A stretch of DNA of 28,353 nt from Chthonomonadaceae bacterium (lineage in GTDB: Bacteria; Armatimonadota; Chthonomonadetes; Chthonomonadales; Chthonomonadaceae), in the NCBI GenBank assembly GCA_014377395.1, contig JACMPS010000281.1, forward strand, positions 1 to 28,353, given 5' to 3'. The notes under the pieces were generated by a model, which saw nothing but the letters and a program-made list of their open reading frames with translations, did not search any database and was not told the origin of the DNA. Position 1 is the first letter of the stretch, and each line of letters opens with the position of its first letter. Both the position numbers and the translations under genes were made by a program. Positions 22,721 through 28,353 of the stretch are shown one piece after another.

Positions 22721-23455
22721 ATGTCCGATGTAATGATCGAAGTCATGGAAGCGCAAAAGATTTACAAGATGGGCGCGATGGAAGTCAAGGCGTTGCGCGG
22801 CGTCACGGTTTCGATTCCACGCGGGCAGTTTGTCGCCATTATGGGACCTTCCGGGTCAGGGAAGTCTACCTTTATGAACTTGATCGGTTGCCTGGACAAG
22901 CCAACGGTTGGTTCATATCGCCTTGATGGGATCGAGGTCGCGAAACTCAATGACAATCAACTCGCGGAAATCCGCAACCGCAAGATCGGTTTCGTTTTCC
23001 AAACTTTCAACCTTTTGGCACGAACTTCAGCACTTCGCAATGTAGAACTGCCGATGCTTTATTCCAATGCGAAAAACCGGGAAGCCACTGCGAAGCGTTG
23101 TCTGGAGACGGTAGGGCTTGGGGATCGTATGGATCATAAGCCGAATGAATTGTCGGGTGGGCAACAACAGCGTGTGGCGATTGCTCGCGCTCTTGTCAAC
23201 GATCCTCCGATTATTTTCGGGGATGAACCTACTGGAAACCTCGACACACGCACCGGGGAGGAGATCATGCAGATTTTCCAGAACTTGAACAATCAGGGGA
23301 AGACGGTCGTGATTGTGACGCATGAGCAGGACATTGCGGAACACGCGCAACGTATCATTCGTTTTAAGGATGGGCGAGTTGTGGCGGACGAAATGGTGGA
23401 ACACCGAAAAATCGCCGACGACGAACTGCTTAAATTGGGCAACCCGGACGACTAG
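22721..23455 (+). CDS. ABC transporter ATP-binding protein (MacB/LolD-type)
   Basis: A 244-residue nucleotide-binding subunit that would energise the MacB-like permease encoded two genes upstream. All core motifs are intact: Walker A GPSGSGKST (42-50), Q-loop Gln94 (FVFQTFNLLARTSALRNVELP, the form typical of the MacB/LolD/FtsE clade), signature LSGGQ (144-148), Walker B IIFGDEP with Asp168-Glu169, D-loop LDTRTGE and the switch His201. The start MSDVMIEV at 22721 fits family length. The ribosome-binding site there is weak (AGAGAAA), and an upstream in-frame TTG at 22700 is no better. It follows the LTxxQ protein after a 198-base gap containing hairpin repeats, so its expression may differ from the upstream genes. 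Confidence 0.95.
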   Translation: MSDVMIEVMEAQKIYKMGAMEVKALRGVTVSIPRGQFVAIMGPSGSGKSTFMNLIGCLDKPTVGSYRLDGIEVAKLNDNQLAEIRNRKIGFVFQTFNLLARTSALRNVELPMLYSNAKNREATAKRCLETVGLGDRMDHKPNELSGGQQQRVAIARALVNDPPIIFGDEPTGNLDTRTGEEIMQIFQNLNNQGKTVVIVTHEQDIAEHAQRIIRFKDGRVVADEMVEHRKIADDELLKLGNPDD

Positions 23456-23476
23456 AAGCGAGATCGGAAGAGAACG

Positions 23477-23683
23477 ATGTCGAAACAATGGCGCACGAGA
23501 TTAGGGCTTTTTTGCCTGCGCGTGGGAGTGATCCTGATGATGAGCGCCGGGGCAGTCAGTTTGCCGGACATTGAGACCGACGGCGTATTGAAGTACAAAA
23601 ACGCGGTCGTTGCCCTGTGTGCCGTTGTGGGGATCGGCAAAGCATTGTACGATACGCTTTTTTACGAACGCTACGGGCAATGA
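23477..23683 (+). CDS. Small membrane protein (68 residues)
   Basis: A short gene 21 bases after the ATPase stop, with GGAAGAG at good distance before its ATG, so probably the last gene of the efflux operon. The product has two hydrophobic segments, LGLFCLRVGVILMMSAGAVS (9-28) and NAVVALCAVVGIGKALYD (42-59), separated by a polar, acidic loop (LPDIETDGVLKYK). It ends in a short tail, YERYGQ. It is likely an inner-membrane protein with two helices. I do not recognise a family. A transcription terminator follows at 23748-23784. An accessory role for the pump is suggested only by position. Confidence 0.65.
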   Translation: MSKQWRTRLGLFCLRVGVILMMSAGAVSLPDIETDGVLKYKNAVVALCAVVGIGKALYDTLFYERYGQ

Positions 23684-23700
23684 AGCGCATCGCAACTCTA

Positions 23701-23721
23701 TAAACGTTAAAATAAACGTTA
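23701..23721. repeat. Two TAAACGTTA direct repeats
   Basis: TAAACGTTA occurs at 23701-23709 and again at 23713-23721, a 12-base period, each holding the palindrome AACGTT. It lies between the small membrane protein stop and the terminator. Function unknown. Confidence 0.4.
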
Positions 23722-23747
23722 GACAAATTGGCCTTGCAAACAATGAC

Positions 23748-23784
23748 GCCGAAAAGAAGAAATTTCTCCTTTTCGGCATTTTAT
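23748..23784 (+). terminator. Terminator of the efflux operon
   Basis: GCCGAAAAG (23748-23756) pairs with CTTTTCGGC (23769-23777); the loop can pair further (GAAA/TTTC). It is followed by ATTTTATTT. It lies between converging genes and ends the plus-strand operon. Confidence 0.8.
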
Positions 23785-24120
23785 TTAAGTTTGCGCGTCT
23801 TTATCGCTTTTGAGTTCCAGTAAGATAGCATCGTTGTCGAGGGCTTCGTGAAAGCTTCTCATCTCGTTGAGAGTGATCTCTCCAAGAGTGGAAAAACGCT
23901 TGCGCTCTTCATCGTTGGCTTCGGTGCCGGCGTCGTGGAGCATGGCATCCGCCCATTCGTCTTGCTTGACATAGTGTTCGCCCAGTTTTTTGCAACGGGA
24001 GCAACGATACTTGATGTAAACATAATCGGGACCAATACGGTGCGGATTATACTGCCCTTTTTGCATCACATCACGACGAATAATGCGGTGTCCGCACGTA
24101 CATTTCAAGCAGGTTTTCAT
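23785..24120 (-). CDS. Small Cys-rich (zinc-ribbon-like) protein
   Basis: A 111-residue protein with two cysteine knuckles that could bind one zinc ion: KTCLKCTCGH (Cys4, Cys7, Cys9) and YRCSRCKKLG (Cys40, Cys43), separated by a strand-rich stretch GPDYVYIKYR. The C-terminal half is helical and acidic (NDEERKRFSTLGEITLNEM). The ATG at 24120 has GGAGGG upstream at slightly long spacing. An in-frame ATG at 24171 would add 17 residues with two further cysteines (PTCC) but has no ribosome-binding site. An extended -10 promoter lies at 24255-24260. I recall similar small zinc-ribbon proteins in Armatimonadota but know no function; nucleic-acid binding is a plausible guess. Confidence 0.72.
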   Translation of the reverse strand: MKTCLKCTCGHRIIRRDVMQKGQYNPHRIGPDYVYIKYRCSRCKKLGEHYVKQDEWADAMLHDAGTEANDEERKRFSTLGEITLNEMRSFHEALDNDAILLELKSDKDAQT

Positions 24121-24254
24121 TCCGTATAGACCCTCCGTATCGCAACACGTTGGCTTGTCTTTGCGAGACATTGTGCAAGTGCGATAGCGCCTCGGATTTC
24201 GCTGTACGATTCCCCTTTTGCGGTGAGGAGTAGAGTTCGTACAACTTCGGCTAG

Positions 24255-24262
24255 ATTATACC
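24255..24262 (-). promoter_or_regulatory. Extended -10 promoter for the Cys-rich protein gene
   Basis: On the minus strand TATGG-TATAAT gives a perfect -10 hexamer (24255-24260) with an upstream TG, the extended -10 form that tolerates a poor -35. It lies about 85 bases before the nearer possible start and 135 bases before the preferred one. Confidence 0.55.
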
Positions 24263-24392
24263 ATAGACGGCTTGACGGTGCATAGAGTGACGCAAGAGAT
24301 TACGAAATCTCCCCTAAATGTACTTATCCCGCCTTAATTTTCGTAGATTTGGAAGTGGTTTGTTATCCTTAAAAAGACAAAAAGGTGAATTG

Positions 24393-24869
24393 ATGAAAAT
24401 CCATCCTGCTTATTCCACGCTCTCTCTTTGCTTCACTCTGACCGGAACCACATTCGCTCTGGTACAAAAGCCGATGCCAAAGCAAATTAATCTGAAGACA
24501 TATCGTGACAAAAGCCGGCTGTGGATTGTGTTCGCGCCCTCCTCCGAAGATAAACGCGCCCGCCTTCAACAGAAACTCTGGAGCAAAGCGGAGAGAAGCA
24601 CCAATCTGAAAGAAAGAGATTTGGTGACGTTCACGGTGTTCGAGAAGGGCAAAAGCATGGGGGACGGAGAGCGCATTTCGGAAAGAGCGGCGAAAAGTTT
24701 GCGAACGAAATTTCGGGTGCCTCAAGGCGCATTTCGGGCAATCTTAATCGGTAAGGACGGAGGTGAGAAGTACCGGGCGACAAAGCCCGTTACCTCCCAG
24801 ATGGTCTTCGGAATAATTGACGCCATGCCGATGCGAAAACAGGAAATGAGGCGGCAACTTAAAAAATAA
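24393..24869 (+). CDS. DUF4174 domain-containing exported protein
   Basis: A 158-residue protein with an N-terminal hydrophobic segment (HPAYSTLSLCFTLTGTTFAL, about 4-23) likely to be a signal peptide or anchor. A DUF4174-like domain follows: YRDKSRLWIVFAPSSEDKRA, ERDLVTFTVFEKGK, FRVPQGAFRAILIGKDGGEK. The domain has a thioredoxin-like pattern (a strand after WIVFAPS, then a helix, then RDLV) but lacks the CxxC pair, so redox activity is unlikely. Its function is unknown. AAAGGTG lies seven bases before the ATG; the frame is open 25 codons further upstream without support. The gene stands alone, divergent from the Cys-rich protein and closed by a terminator. Confidence 0.78.
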   Translation: MKIHPAYSTLSLCFTLTGTTFALVQKPMPKQINLKTYRDKSRLWIVFAPSSEDKRARLQQKLWSKAERSTNLKERDLVTFTVFEKGKSMGDGERISERAAKSLRTKFRVPQGAFRAILIGKDGGEKYRATKPVTSQMVFGIIDAMPMRKQEMRRQLKK

Positions 24870-24900
24870 ATCTGTTTGGCTTTATTTCAATTCTGGAAAG

Positions 24901-24941
24901 GAGAAAGCCACCCCTGAATTCAGCGGCGGCTTTCTCTTTTT
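24901..24941 (+). terminator. Rho-independent terminator after the DUF4174 gene
   Basis: GAGAAAGCC (24901-24909) pairs with GGCTTTCTC (24928-24936), with an inner CTGAATTCAG palindrome in the loop, followed by five T residues. It sits between converging genes. Confidence 0.85.
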
Positions 24942-24956
24942 GAGAAGAGCAAACGA

Positions 24957-25607
24957 TTAGGCGCGTCGTCTGCGGCGTAGTGCAATGGGGATCAAGGTGA
25001 GGCTTGTTCCGCAAAGTAAAGCGATCGTACCGGGTTCAGGAACCGCCTGAACCCCCAGATTGCGATTGTCCGGTGCAAAGTCGGAGATAGCGGCGATTCC
25101 AGCGACTGCGGTGTCACGGGGCCAGAGATTCCAGGTGAAGGCACCTGCCGCAAATCCTTTGGACGGAAGAAGCCCCACAGGAATTTGTGCCGTGATCGAA
25201 TTTCCGCTGAACTGGATCGCCGAGGACGGAAGGGGCGTTGCCACCCCGTTTGTCAGATCGCGTACCGTTCCGACTCCTGCGGAGGTGATCGTTACTACCG
25301 AGTCGAAAAACACGCCTGTTGCCAACGCCCCAAAACGAGCGGTTCCTGCGCCTCGATCAAATCCCAGAACGTACAAGCCCGTCGGGGTCAGTCCGATGGA
25401 GCCGTTCATCTTTGTATCGAAGAGAAACCGCTGACCGTCGAATTGGACGTTCGAGTAAAGTACATCGAGGTCTCCATTGTGAGCCCCCGTAAAGGTCGGC
25501 AAAAAATCGCCGGCAGGATCATTGACCTGAGCCTTCGCCCCTGTTGCCATTCCGATGGCTCCCACGAACATCATCCCTGCGATTAGTTTTCCGATGCATT
25601 TTTTCAT
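24957..25607 (-). CDS. PEP-CTERM sorting domain protein
   Basis: A 216-residue exported protein. A signal peptide (MKKCIGKLIAGMMFVGAIGM and on, cleaved near AKAQ-V, about 26-27) precedes a beta-rich body of unknown function (DPAGDFLPTFTGAHNGDLDV and FFDSVVTITSAGVGTV). The C-terminal 28 residues are a textbook PEP-CTERM signal: VPEPG (189-193), a hydrophobic helix and RRRRR. In known systems an exosortase cleaves or processes such tails so the protein reaches the outer surface or matrix. No exosortase gene is in the window. GGAG lies before the ATG. It begins 97 bases after the anti-sigma gene and may belong to the same transcript. Confidence 0.9.
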   Translation of the reverse strand: MKKCIGKLIAGMMFVGAIGMATGAKAQVNDPAGDFLPTFTGAHNGDLDVLYSNVQFDGQRFLFDTKMNGSIGLTPTGLYVLGFDRGAGTARFGALATGVFFDSVVTITSAGVGTVRDLTNGVATPLPSSAIQFSGNSITAQIPVGLLPSKGFAAGAFTWNLWPRDTAVAGIAAISDFAPDNRNLGVQAVPEPGTIALLCGTSLTLIPIALRRRRRA

Positions 25608-25704
25608 GATTACACACTCCTTTTTCCTGAAAAAGCCATGACATCCGAGGACGTAAAATGGCGAATCAATTCCAACAAGGCAGATTCCTCTCTTAAGGGA
25701 ATCT

Positions 25705-26097
25705 TTACCGGCAACGGTCGCTCGGTAAATTGGGTGTGCAACCTCCTTGAGAGGGGGAGAGTTGCGACGAAGGGGAATACTTTTTGTCCGAAGTGACTTT
25801 TGCAGAGGAGTATCTCAAGACCGTTCTCCCTAAAACAAGCATGATCAAAAGGGTGACGATAAGAAGAGGAACGAGCGAAATCCCTCTCACATAGTTGGGG
25901 GGAGACCATTGCGGCGCATCGGAAGCACGCATTGCCCCTGCGATGTGCCGGGAAGTGTGTGTCCACATTTCCTGTTTCTGTCGGCAGGTTTCGCAACCGC
26001 GTAGATGCCATGCCAGTCGTAAACGCTCCCACCTTCCCAGTTCGTTATGCCAAGACAGCAGTAAGTCGGCGTCGTAATCTTCACAGTTTCGCTTCAT
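25705..26097 (-). CDS. Putative zinc-binding transmembrane anti-sigma factor
   Basis: A 130-residue partner of the sigma factor encoded directly upstream; its ATG overlaps the sigma stop (ATGA), a hallmark of translational coupling. The N-terminal cytoplasmic part has the ZAS/zf-HC2 pattern: LRLAWHLRGCETCRQ with His31, Cys35 and Cys38, which would hold zinc and bind the sigma factor. A single membrane helix (ISLVPLLIVTLLIMLVLG, 73-90) follows. The outer domain is short (about 40 residues, Ser/Lys rich) and has no recognisable sensor fold, so any signal is probably sensed through proteolysis or a partner. Function follows from context and the zinc motif; sequence similarity outside that region is not evident. 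Confidence 0.85.
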   Translation of the reverse strand: MKRNCEDYDADLLLSWHNELGRWERLRLAWHLRGCETCRQKQEMWTHTSRHIAGAMRASDAPQWSPPNYVRGISLVPLLIVTLLIMLVLGRTVLRYSSAKVTSDKKYSPSSQLSPSQGGCTPNLPSDRCR

Positions 26098-26696
26098 CGG
26101 ACGCTACTTTGCATTGAATTTTGAGTCACCATCTCTTGTGGGAGTTGTTGCTTTATCTGCTTGTGGGCACGATAGAACTGCGCTTTAACCGTGTTTGGAT
26201 TTCGTTCCAAGACCTGAGCGACCTCTGCCAGTGTCAATTCACTTTCGTAATAAAGTGCCAGCACTTCACGTTGATCGGAGGGCAACTTCGTTAGCAGGTC
26301 TTGTACCGCTTCCGAAACCGCAGAAGAAGTGTCCGCTTCCACTTCGGCGGAGATGTTTTCTACGATCTCAAGCGGTAAATGAACTCCCTGCCGTTCGGCA
26401 TGGCGAAAATGATCCGCACACTTATGAACCGCGATACCGAGCAACCAAGTCTTGAACCGGACTTTGCGTCCGAATTTCGGTAGCCCCGTCCAGGCGGCAA
26501 GTAGTGTTTCCTGCCGTACATCTTCCGCCGCGTTGCTCCCCACACGCCGCACCAGAAAGCAGAGCAAAAGTGTCTCGTGATGACGAATCAATGTGTTGTA
26601 GGCGTTTTGATCGCCACGTTGCGCTGCCTTCACAAGACCCGCCTCCGAGTCTTTGTTCCCAATCAGCCACTCTCTCCAGGGCGGACTTTGGTTCAC
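26094..26696 (-). CDS. ECF-type RNA polymerase sigma factor
   Basis: A 200-residue sigma-70 family protein of the extracytoplasmic-function group. Region 2 (about 20-100) contains RGDQNAYNTLIRHHETLLLC, the -10 recognition helix AAEDVRQETLLAAWTGLPKF and FKTWLLGIAVHKCADHFR. Region 4 (about 130-185) contains LTKLPSDQREVLALYYESEL and the helix-turn-helix TLAEVAQVLERNPNTVKAQF. No region 1.1 or 3 is present. The start is a GTG with AGAGGA upstream. The anti-sigma gene overlaps its last codons. A PEP-CTERM protein follows and could be a target, but no promoter of recognisable ECF type is clear in the intervening 97 bases. Confidence 0.94.
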   Translation of the reverse strand: MNQSPPWREWLIGNKDSEAGLVKAAQRGDQNAYNTLIRHHETLLLCFLVRRVGSNAAEDVRQETLLAAWTGLPKFGRKVRFKTWLLGIAVHKCADHFRHAERQGVHLPLEIVENISAEVEADTSSAVSEAVQDLLTKLPSDQREVLALYYESELTLAEVAQVLERNPNTVKAQFYRAHKQIKQQLPQEMVTQNSMQSSVR

Positions 26697-26791
26697 AGCG
26701 AATCATTCCTCTGATTGTCCCTGTTTTTTTTCATCTGTTTCTAAGTCGTCTCAATCCTCTTCAATAGTTGCAACCGTTTTGGAAAATGACA

Positions 26792-26824
26792 AAAAAAAGC
26801 GGAGGCAAAAACATTGCCTCCGCT
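26792..26824 (-). terminator. Terminator of the second DUF1559 gene
   Basis: GCGGAGGCAA (26800-26809) pairs perfectly with TTGCCTCCGC (26815-26824). On the minus strand it is followed by eight U residues. It ends the pseudopilin transcript and separates it from the sigma gene. Confidence 0.9.
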
Positions 26825-26868
26825 CTTTCAAGTCTTTCTTATGATTTCCGCCGCCTAATTTTCTCTCA

Positions 26869-27762
26869 TCAATGGATACTGAAAGTGGCTCTAAAGCCCG
26901 TGCCTTCCGTTCCCGCCGCTCGAAATTGGTCATCACACTCCGCATGGACAGGGAAATTATCTTGAGCGCAAACGGGCAAGGGCGCATTGCGTCCCGAAGA
27001 CACACTCGCGCCATTCATCCAGACGGCGTGACCGTCTGCCAACAGGTAATTCGCTCCGTCTGTGTGTCTTCCTCCAGGACGTAAAAACTGAGTTTGTGTG
27101 AGATTAAACGGCAATCTACCACCGAGATAACCCGTTGCATATTGGTTTGCCGCACTCGTGTTCCATTCTTTCAGGGCATAAAGGCGATTATCCAGACCAT
27201 TACCGGAGGCGGAGAAGTGAGGAGCAGTGCTTTCCCGAAGGTTAGAGCCTTCCAGAGGAGAGGTTAAATCCACTAAAATCCCCTGAACCTCAAAGAGAAG
27301 AGCCGTTTTTGCGGCGGCATTGAGTTGTGCAATCTGAATTCCTGACAAAGCGGGGTCAGATTGGCGGAAGTGCGTATCGGCACCATCAATGAAGTTATAA
27401 TTGTAGCCGTAGGAGAGCGAAGCATAATTTTGCCCGCCCTGATTCGTTTCGCTCGGACAGCGAAACAGGTCTCTATTTTTGACGTAAGGCAGACACTCAC
27501 CTGCCCAGCCCTGCCCCGACCAGAGCCGTTTCCCCCCTAGAAATTGGATGCCGCAGGGAAACGTTTCGTCGTAGTCCTGCACGTAGAGCATCATCCCCAT
27601 ACCGAGTTGACGGGTGTTGGAGAGGCAAGCCGTCTGTCGTGCTTTTCCGCGTGCCTGAGCAAAGACAGGAAACAAAATCGCCGCAAGAATGGCGATAATT
27701 GCGATGACAACAAGCAGTTCGATCAGCGTAAAACCGTTTCTTTTCAGGATGTTGCCGGACAT
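26869..27762 (-). CDS. DUF1559 family pseudopilin-like protein (second copy)
   Basis: A 297-residue prepilin-like protein of the same kind as the one at 8372. A short leader (MSGNILKRNG) is cleaved after Gly10, the standard site, giving FTLIELLVVIAIIAILAAIL with Glu15 at mature position 5. Then comes FPVFAQARGKARQTACLSNT. The body differs from the first copy apart from scattered blocks (MLYVQDYDE, SYGYNYN). The C-terminal HTDGANYLLADGH matches the H-x9-DG motif exactly. The product is probably anchored in the inner membrane and exposed outward; its function is unknown. AGAGGA lies ten bases before the ATG. It starts 12 bases after a zinc-ribbon gene, so the two are probably co-transcribed. 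Confidence 0.9.
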   Translation of the reverse strand: MSGNILKRNGFTLIELLVVIAIIAILAAILFPVFAQARGKARQTACLSNTRQLGMGMMLYVQDYDETFPCGIQFLGGKRLWSGQGWAGECLPYVKNRDLFRCPSETNQGGQNYASLSYGYNYNFIDGADTHFRQSDPALSGIQIAQLNAAAKTALLFEVQGILVDLTSPLEGSNLRESTAPHFSASGNGLDNRLYALKEWNTSAANQYATGYLGGRLPFNLTQTQFLRPGGRHTDGANYLLADGHAVWMNGASVSSGRNAPLPVCAQDNFPVHAECDDQFRAAGTEGTGFRATFSIH

Positions 27763-27774
27763 GGCTTTTTTCCT

Positions 27775-28032
27775 CTACTCTTCTTGCGAAGGTGTGGGAT
27801 TCAACAAATGAGACGCATAATAAGAAAGATGCCCGCATCGGCGACAGGCAGTGACGATACAGGAAAGCGAGTCCCCGGTCGGTTGTTTACATTCGACGTC
27901 GCTAAAGTGAGGCAGGGCATAATATCCCTCGAAGTGAACAAAGCCGTCTGCGTTGCATCTTGGGCAGGGAAGTTCCGTCTTCACGCCGTTCGCTCTCAGT
28001 ATACTGATGATTCGTTGATTTGGGCTTTCCAA
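27775..28032 (-). CDS. Small zinc-ribbon protein
   Basis: An 85-residue protein with two CxxC knuckles, LPCPRCNADGF (Cys23, Cys26) and TACRRCGHLSYY (Cys63, Cys66), typical of a single-zinc ribbon. The rest is GYYALPHFSDVECKQPTGDS with two further cysteines (48 and 58). It starts IISILRANGVKTE, a short helix seen in small ribbon proteins of this build. The start codon is a TTG at 28032 with GAAGGGAAG about a dozen bases upstream, so the start is somewhat uncertain. It lies 45 bases after the ComM-like gene and 12 bases before the pseudopilin gene. Function unknown; a structural or nucleic-acid-binding role is possible. Confidence 0.7.
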   Translation of the reverse strand: MESPNQRIISILRANGVKTELPCPRCNADGFVHFEGYYALPHFSDVECKQPTGDSLSCIVTACRRCGHLSYYASHLLNPTPSQEE

Positions 28033-28077
28033 TTTTGATTTTTCTTCCCTTCTTTTATCTTGGCTCCTCGAAAATCG

Positions 28078-28353
28078 CTACCCGCCCCAGAACTTCCGGT
28101 CAAGGCTTCGGTACTGGATCGCTTCGGCGATGTGGGAGACCGCGATTTCCTTTTCGGCTTCCAGATCAGCTATTGTGCGGGCGACTTTCAGCAGGCGGTC
28201 GTAGGCACGGGCGGACAAGCCGAGTTGCTGAATGGCGGTTCGCAACATATTCTTCACAGGCTCTGAGGGCGAACAATAAGCCCGAATTTCACGAGGTCCC
28301 ATTTGCGCGTTACAGTAAAGGCGGGACGGTTTCGGCAGGGGCATTTCGGCTTC
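28078..28353 (-). CDS. ComM/YifB-family Mg-chelatase-like AAA+ ATPase, C-terminal end (5' end outside window)
   Basis: The last 91 residues of a protein of the YifB/ComM family, a helicase-like AAA+ ATPase that in known cases promotes branch migration during natural transformation. The fragment shows the highly conserved C-terminal blocks: YCNAQMGPREIRAYC, IQQLGLSARAYDRLLKVART, IADLEAEKEI and HIAEAIQYRSLDRKFW. The frame is open to the window edge, so the ATP-binding part (family length about 500) is not visible. A zinc-ribbon gene and a pseudopilin gene follow closely on the same strand without an intervening terminator. Family assignment is strong; the function in this organism is inferred. 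Confidence 0.93.
   Translation of the reverse strand, partial: EAEMPLPKPSRLYCNAQMGPREIRAYCSPSEPVKNMLRTAIQQLGLSARAYDRLLKVARTIADLEAEKEIAVSHIAEAIQYRSLDRKFWGG

Noticed and set aside
23459..23474. AGATCGGAAGAG before the small membrane protein gene, identical to the start of a common sequencing adapter
   Set aside because: Only 12 bases match, the following bases diverge from the adapter, and the sequence continues smoothly into a gene using it as a ribosome-binding site. Coincidence is the better explanation.

Overview
This window of about 28 kb is bacterial. It most likely comes from an Armatimonadota-type organism, an inference from gene style rather than from a marker gene. The evidence is two DUF1559 pseudopilin-like proteins whose prepilin helices run into a FPVFAQAR-type sequence, a PEP-CTERM protein, TolC-type efflux (so an outer membrane is present), a meso-diaminopimelate-type MurE, and intergenic DNA rich in short interspersed repeats. 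I found no rRNA, tRNA, CRISPR array or transposase gene.

Layout. 1-3129 (+): the 3' part of phosphoketolase (xfp), a roughly 300-bp inverted-repeat element, and acetate kinase (ackA). Together these enzymes turn sugar phosphate into acetyl phosphate and then acetate plus ATP. 3406-6941 (-): a histidine phosphatase and an esterase form a tight pair behind a good promoter and a leader of about 220 nt. Upstream of them is a secreted subtilisin-like protease with two C-terminal beta-sandwich repeats. 6942-7715: a 774-bp repeat-rich gap. 7716-8150 (+): an IscA/ErpA-type Fe-S protein with an unusual Cys/Gly tail and its own terminator. 8240-12333 (+): four 11-bp direct repeats resembling a Pho box, then a DUF1559 pseudopilin, a 51-residue lipoprotein and a secreted beta-propeller/phosphoesterase. 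I read this as a probable phosphate-starvation cassette. 12520-14752 (-): murE and a small uncharacterised protein, separated by a repeat-filled gap.

14899-23683 (+): an MFS transporter and a MarR regulator are followed by a tripartite ABC efflux set. It consists of a TolC-like channel, a long HlyD-like adaptor, a MacB-like permease, a secreted protein with two LTxxQ motifs, the ABC ATPase and a small membrane protein, closed by a terminator. The gaps before the adaptor and before the LTxxQ protein each carry a palindrome built from an AAGTGTTGAG-like unit.

23785-28353: a small cysteine-rich protein (-), a DUF4174 protein (+), and then a minus-strand block. That block holds an ECF sigma factor, its zinc-binding membrane anti-sigma factor and a PEP-CTERM protein. 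Further upstream on the same strand are a second DUF1559 pseudopilin, a zinc-ribbon protein and the 3' end of a ComM/YifB-family ATPase.

The observations I rate highest are the Pho-box-like array in front of the pseudopilin/lipoprotein/phosphoesterase cassette, the modular intergenic repeats, the efflux operon with an LTxxQ protein between permease and ATPase, and the structured leader of the esterase operon.
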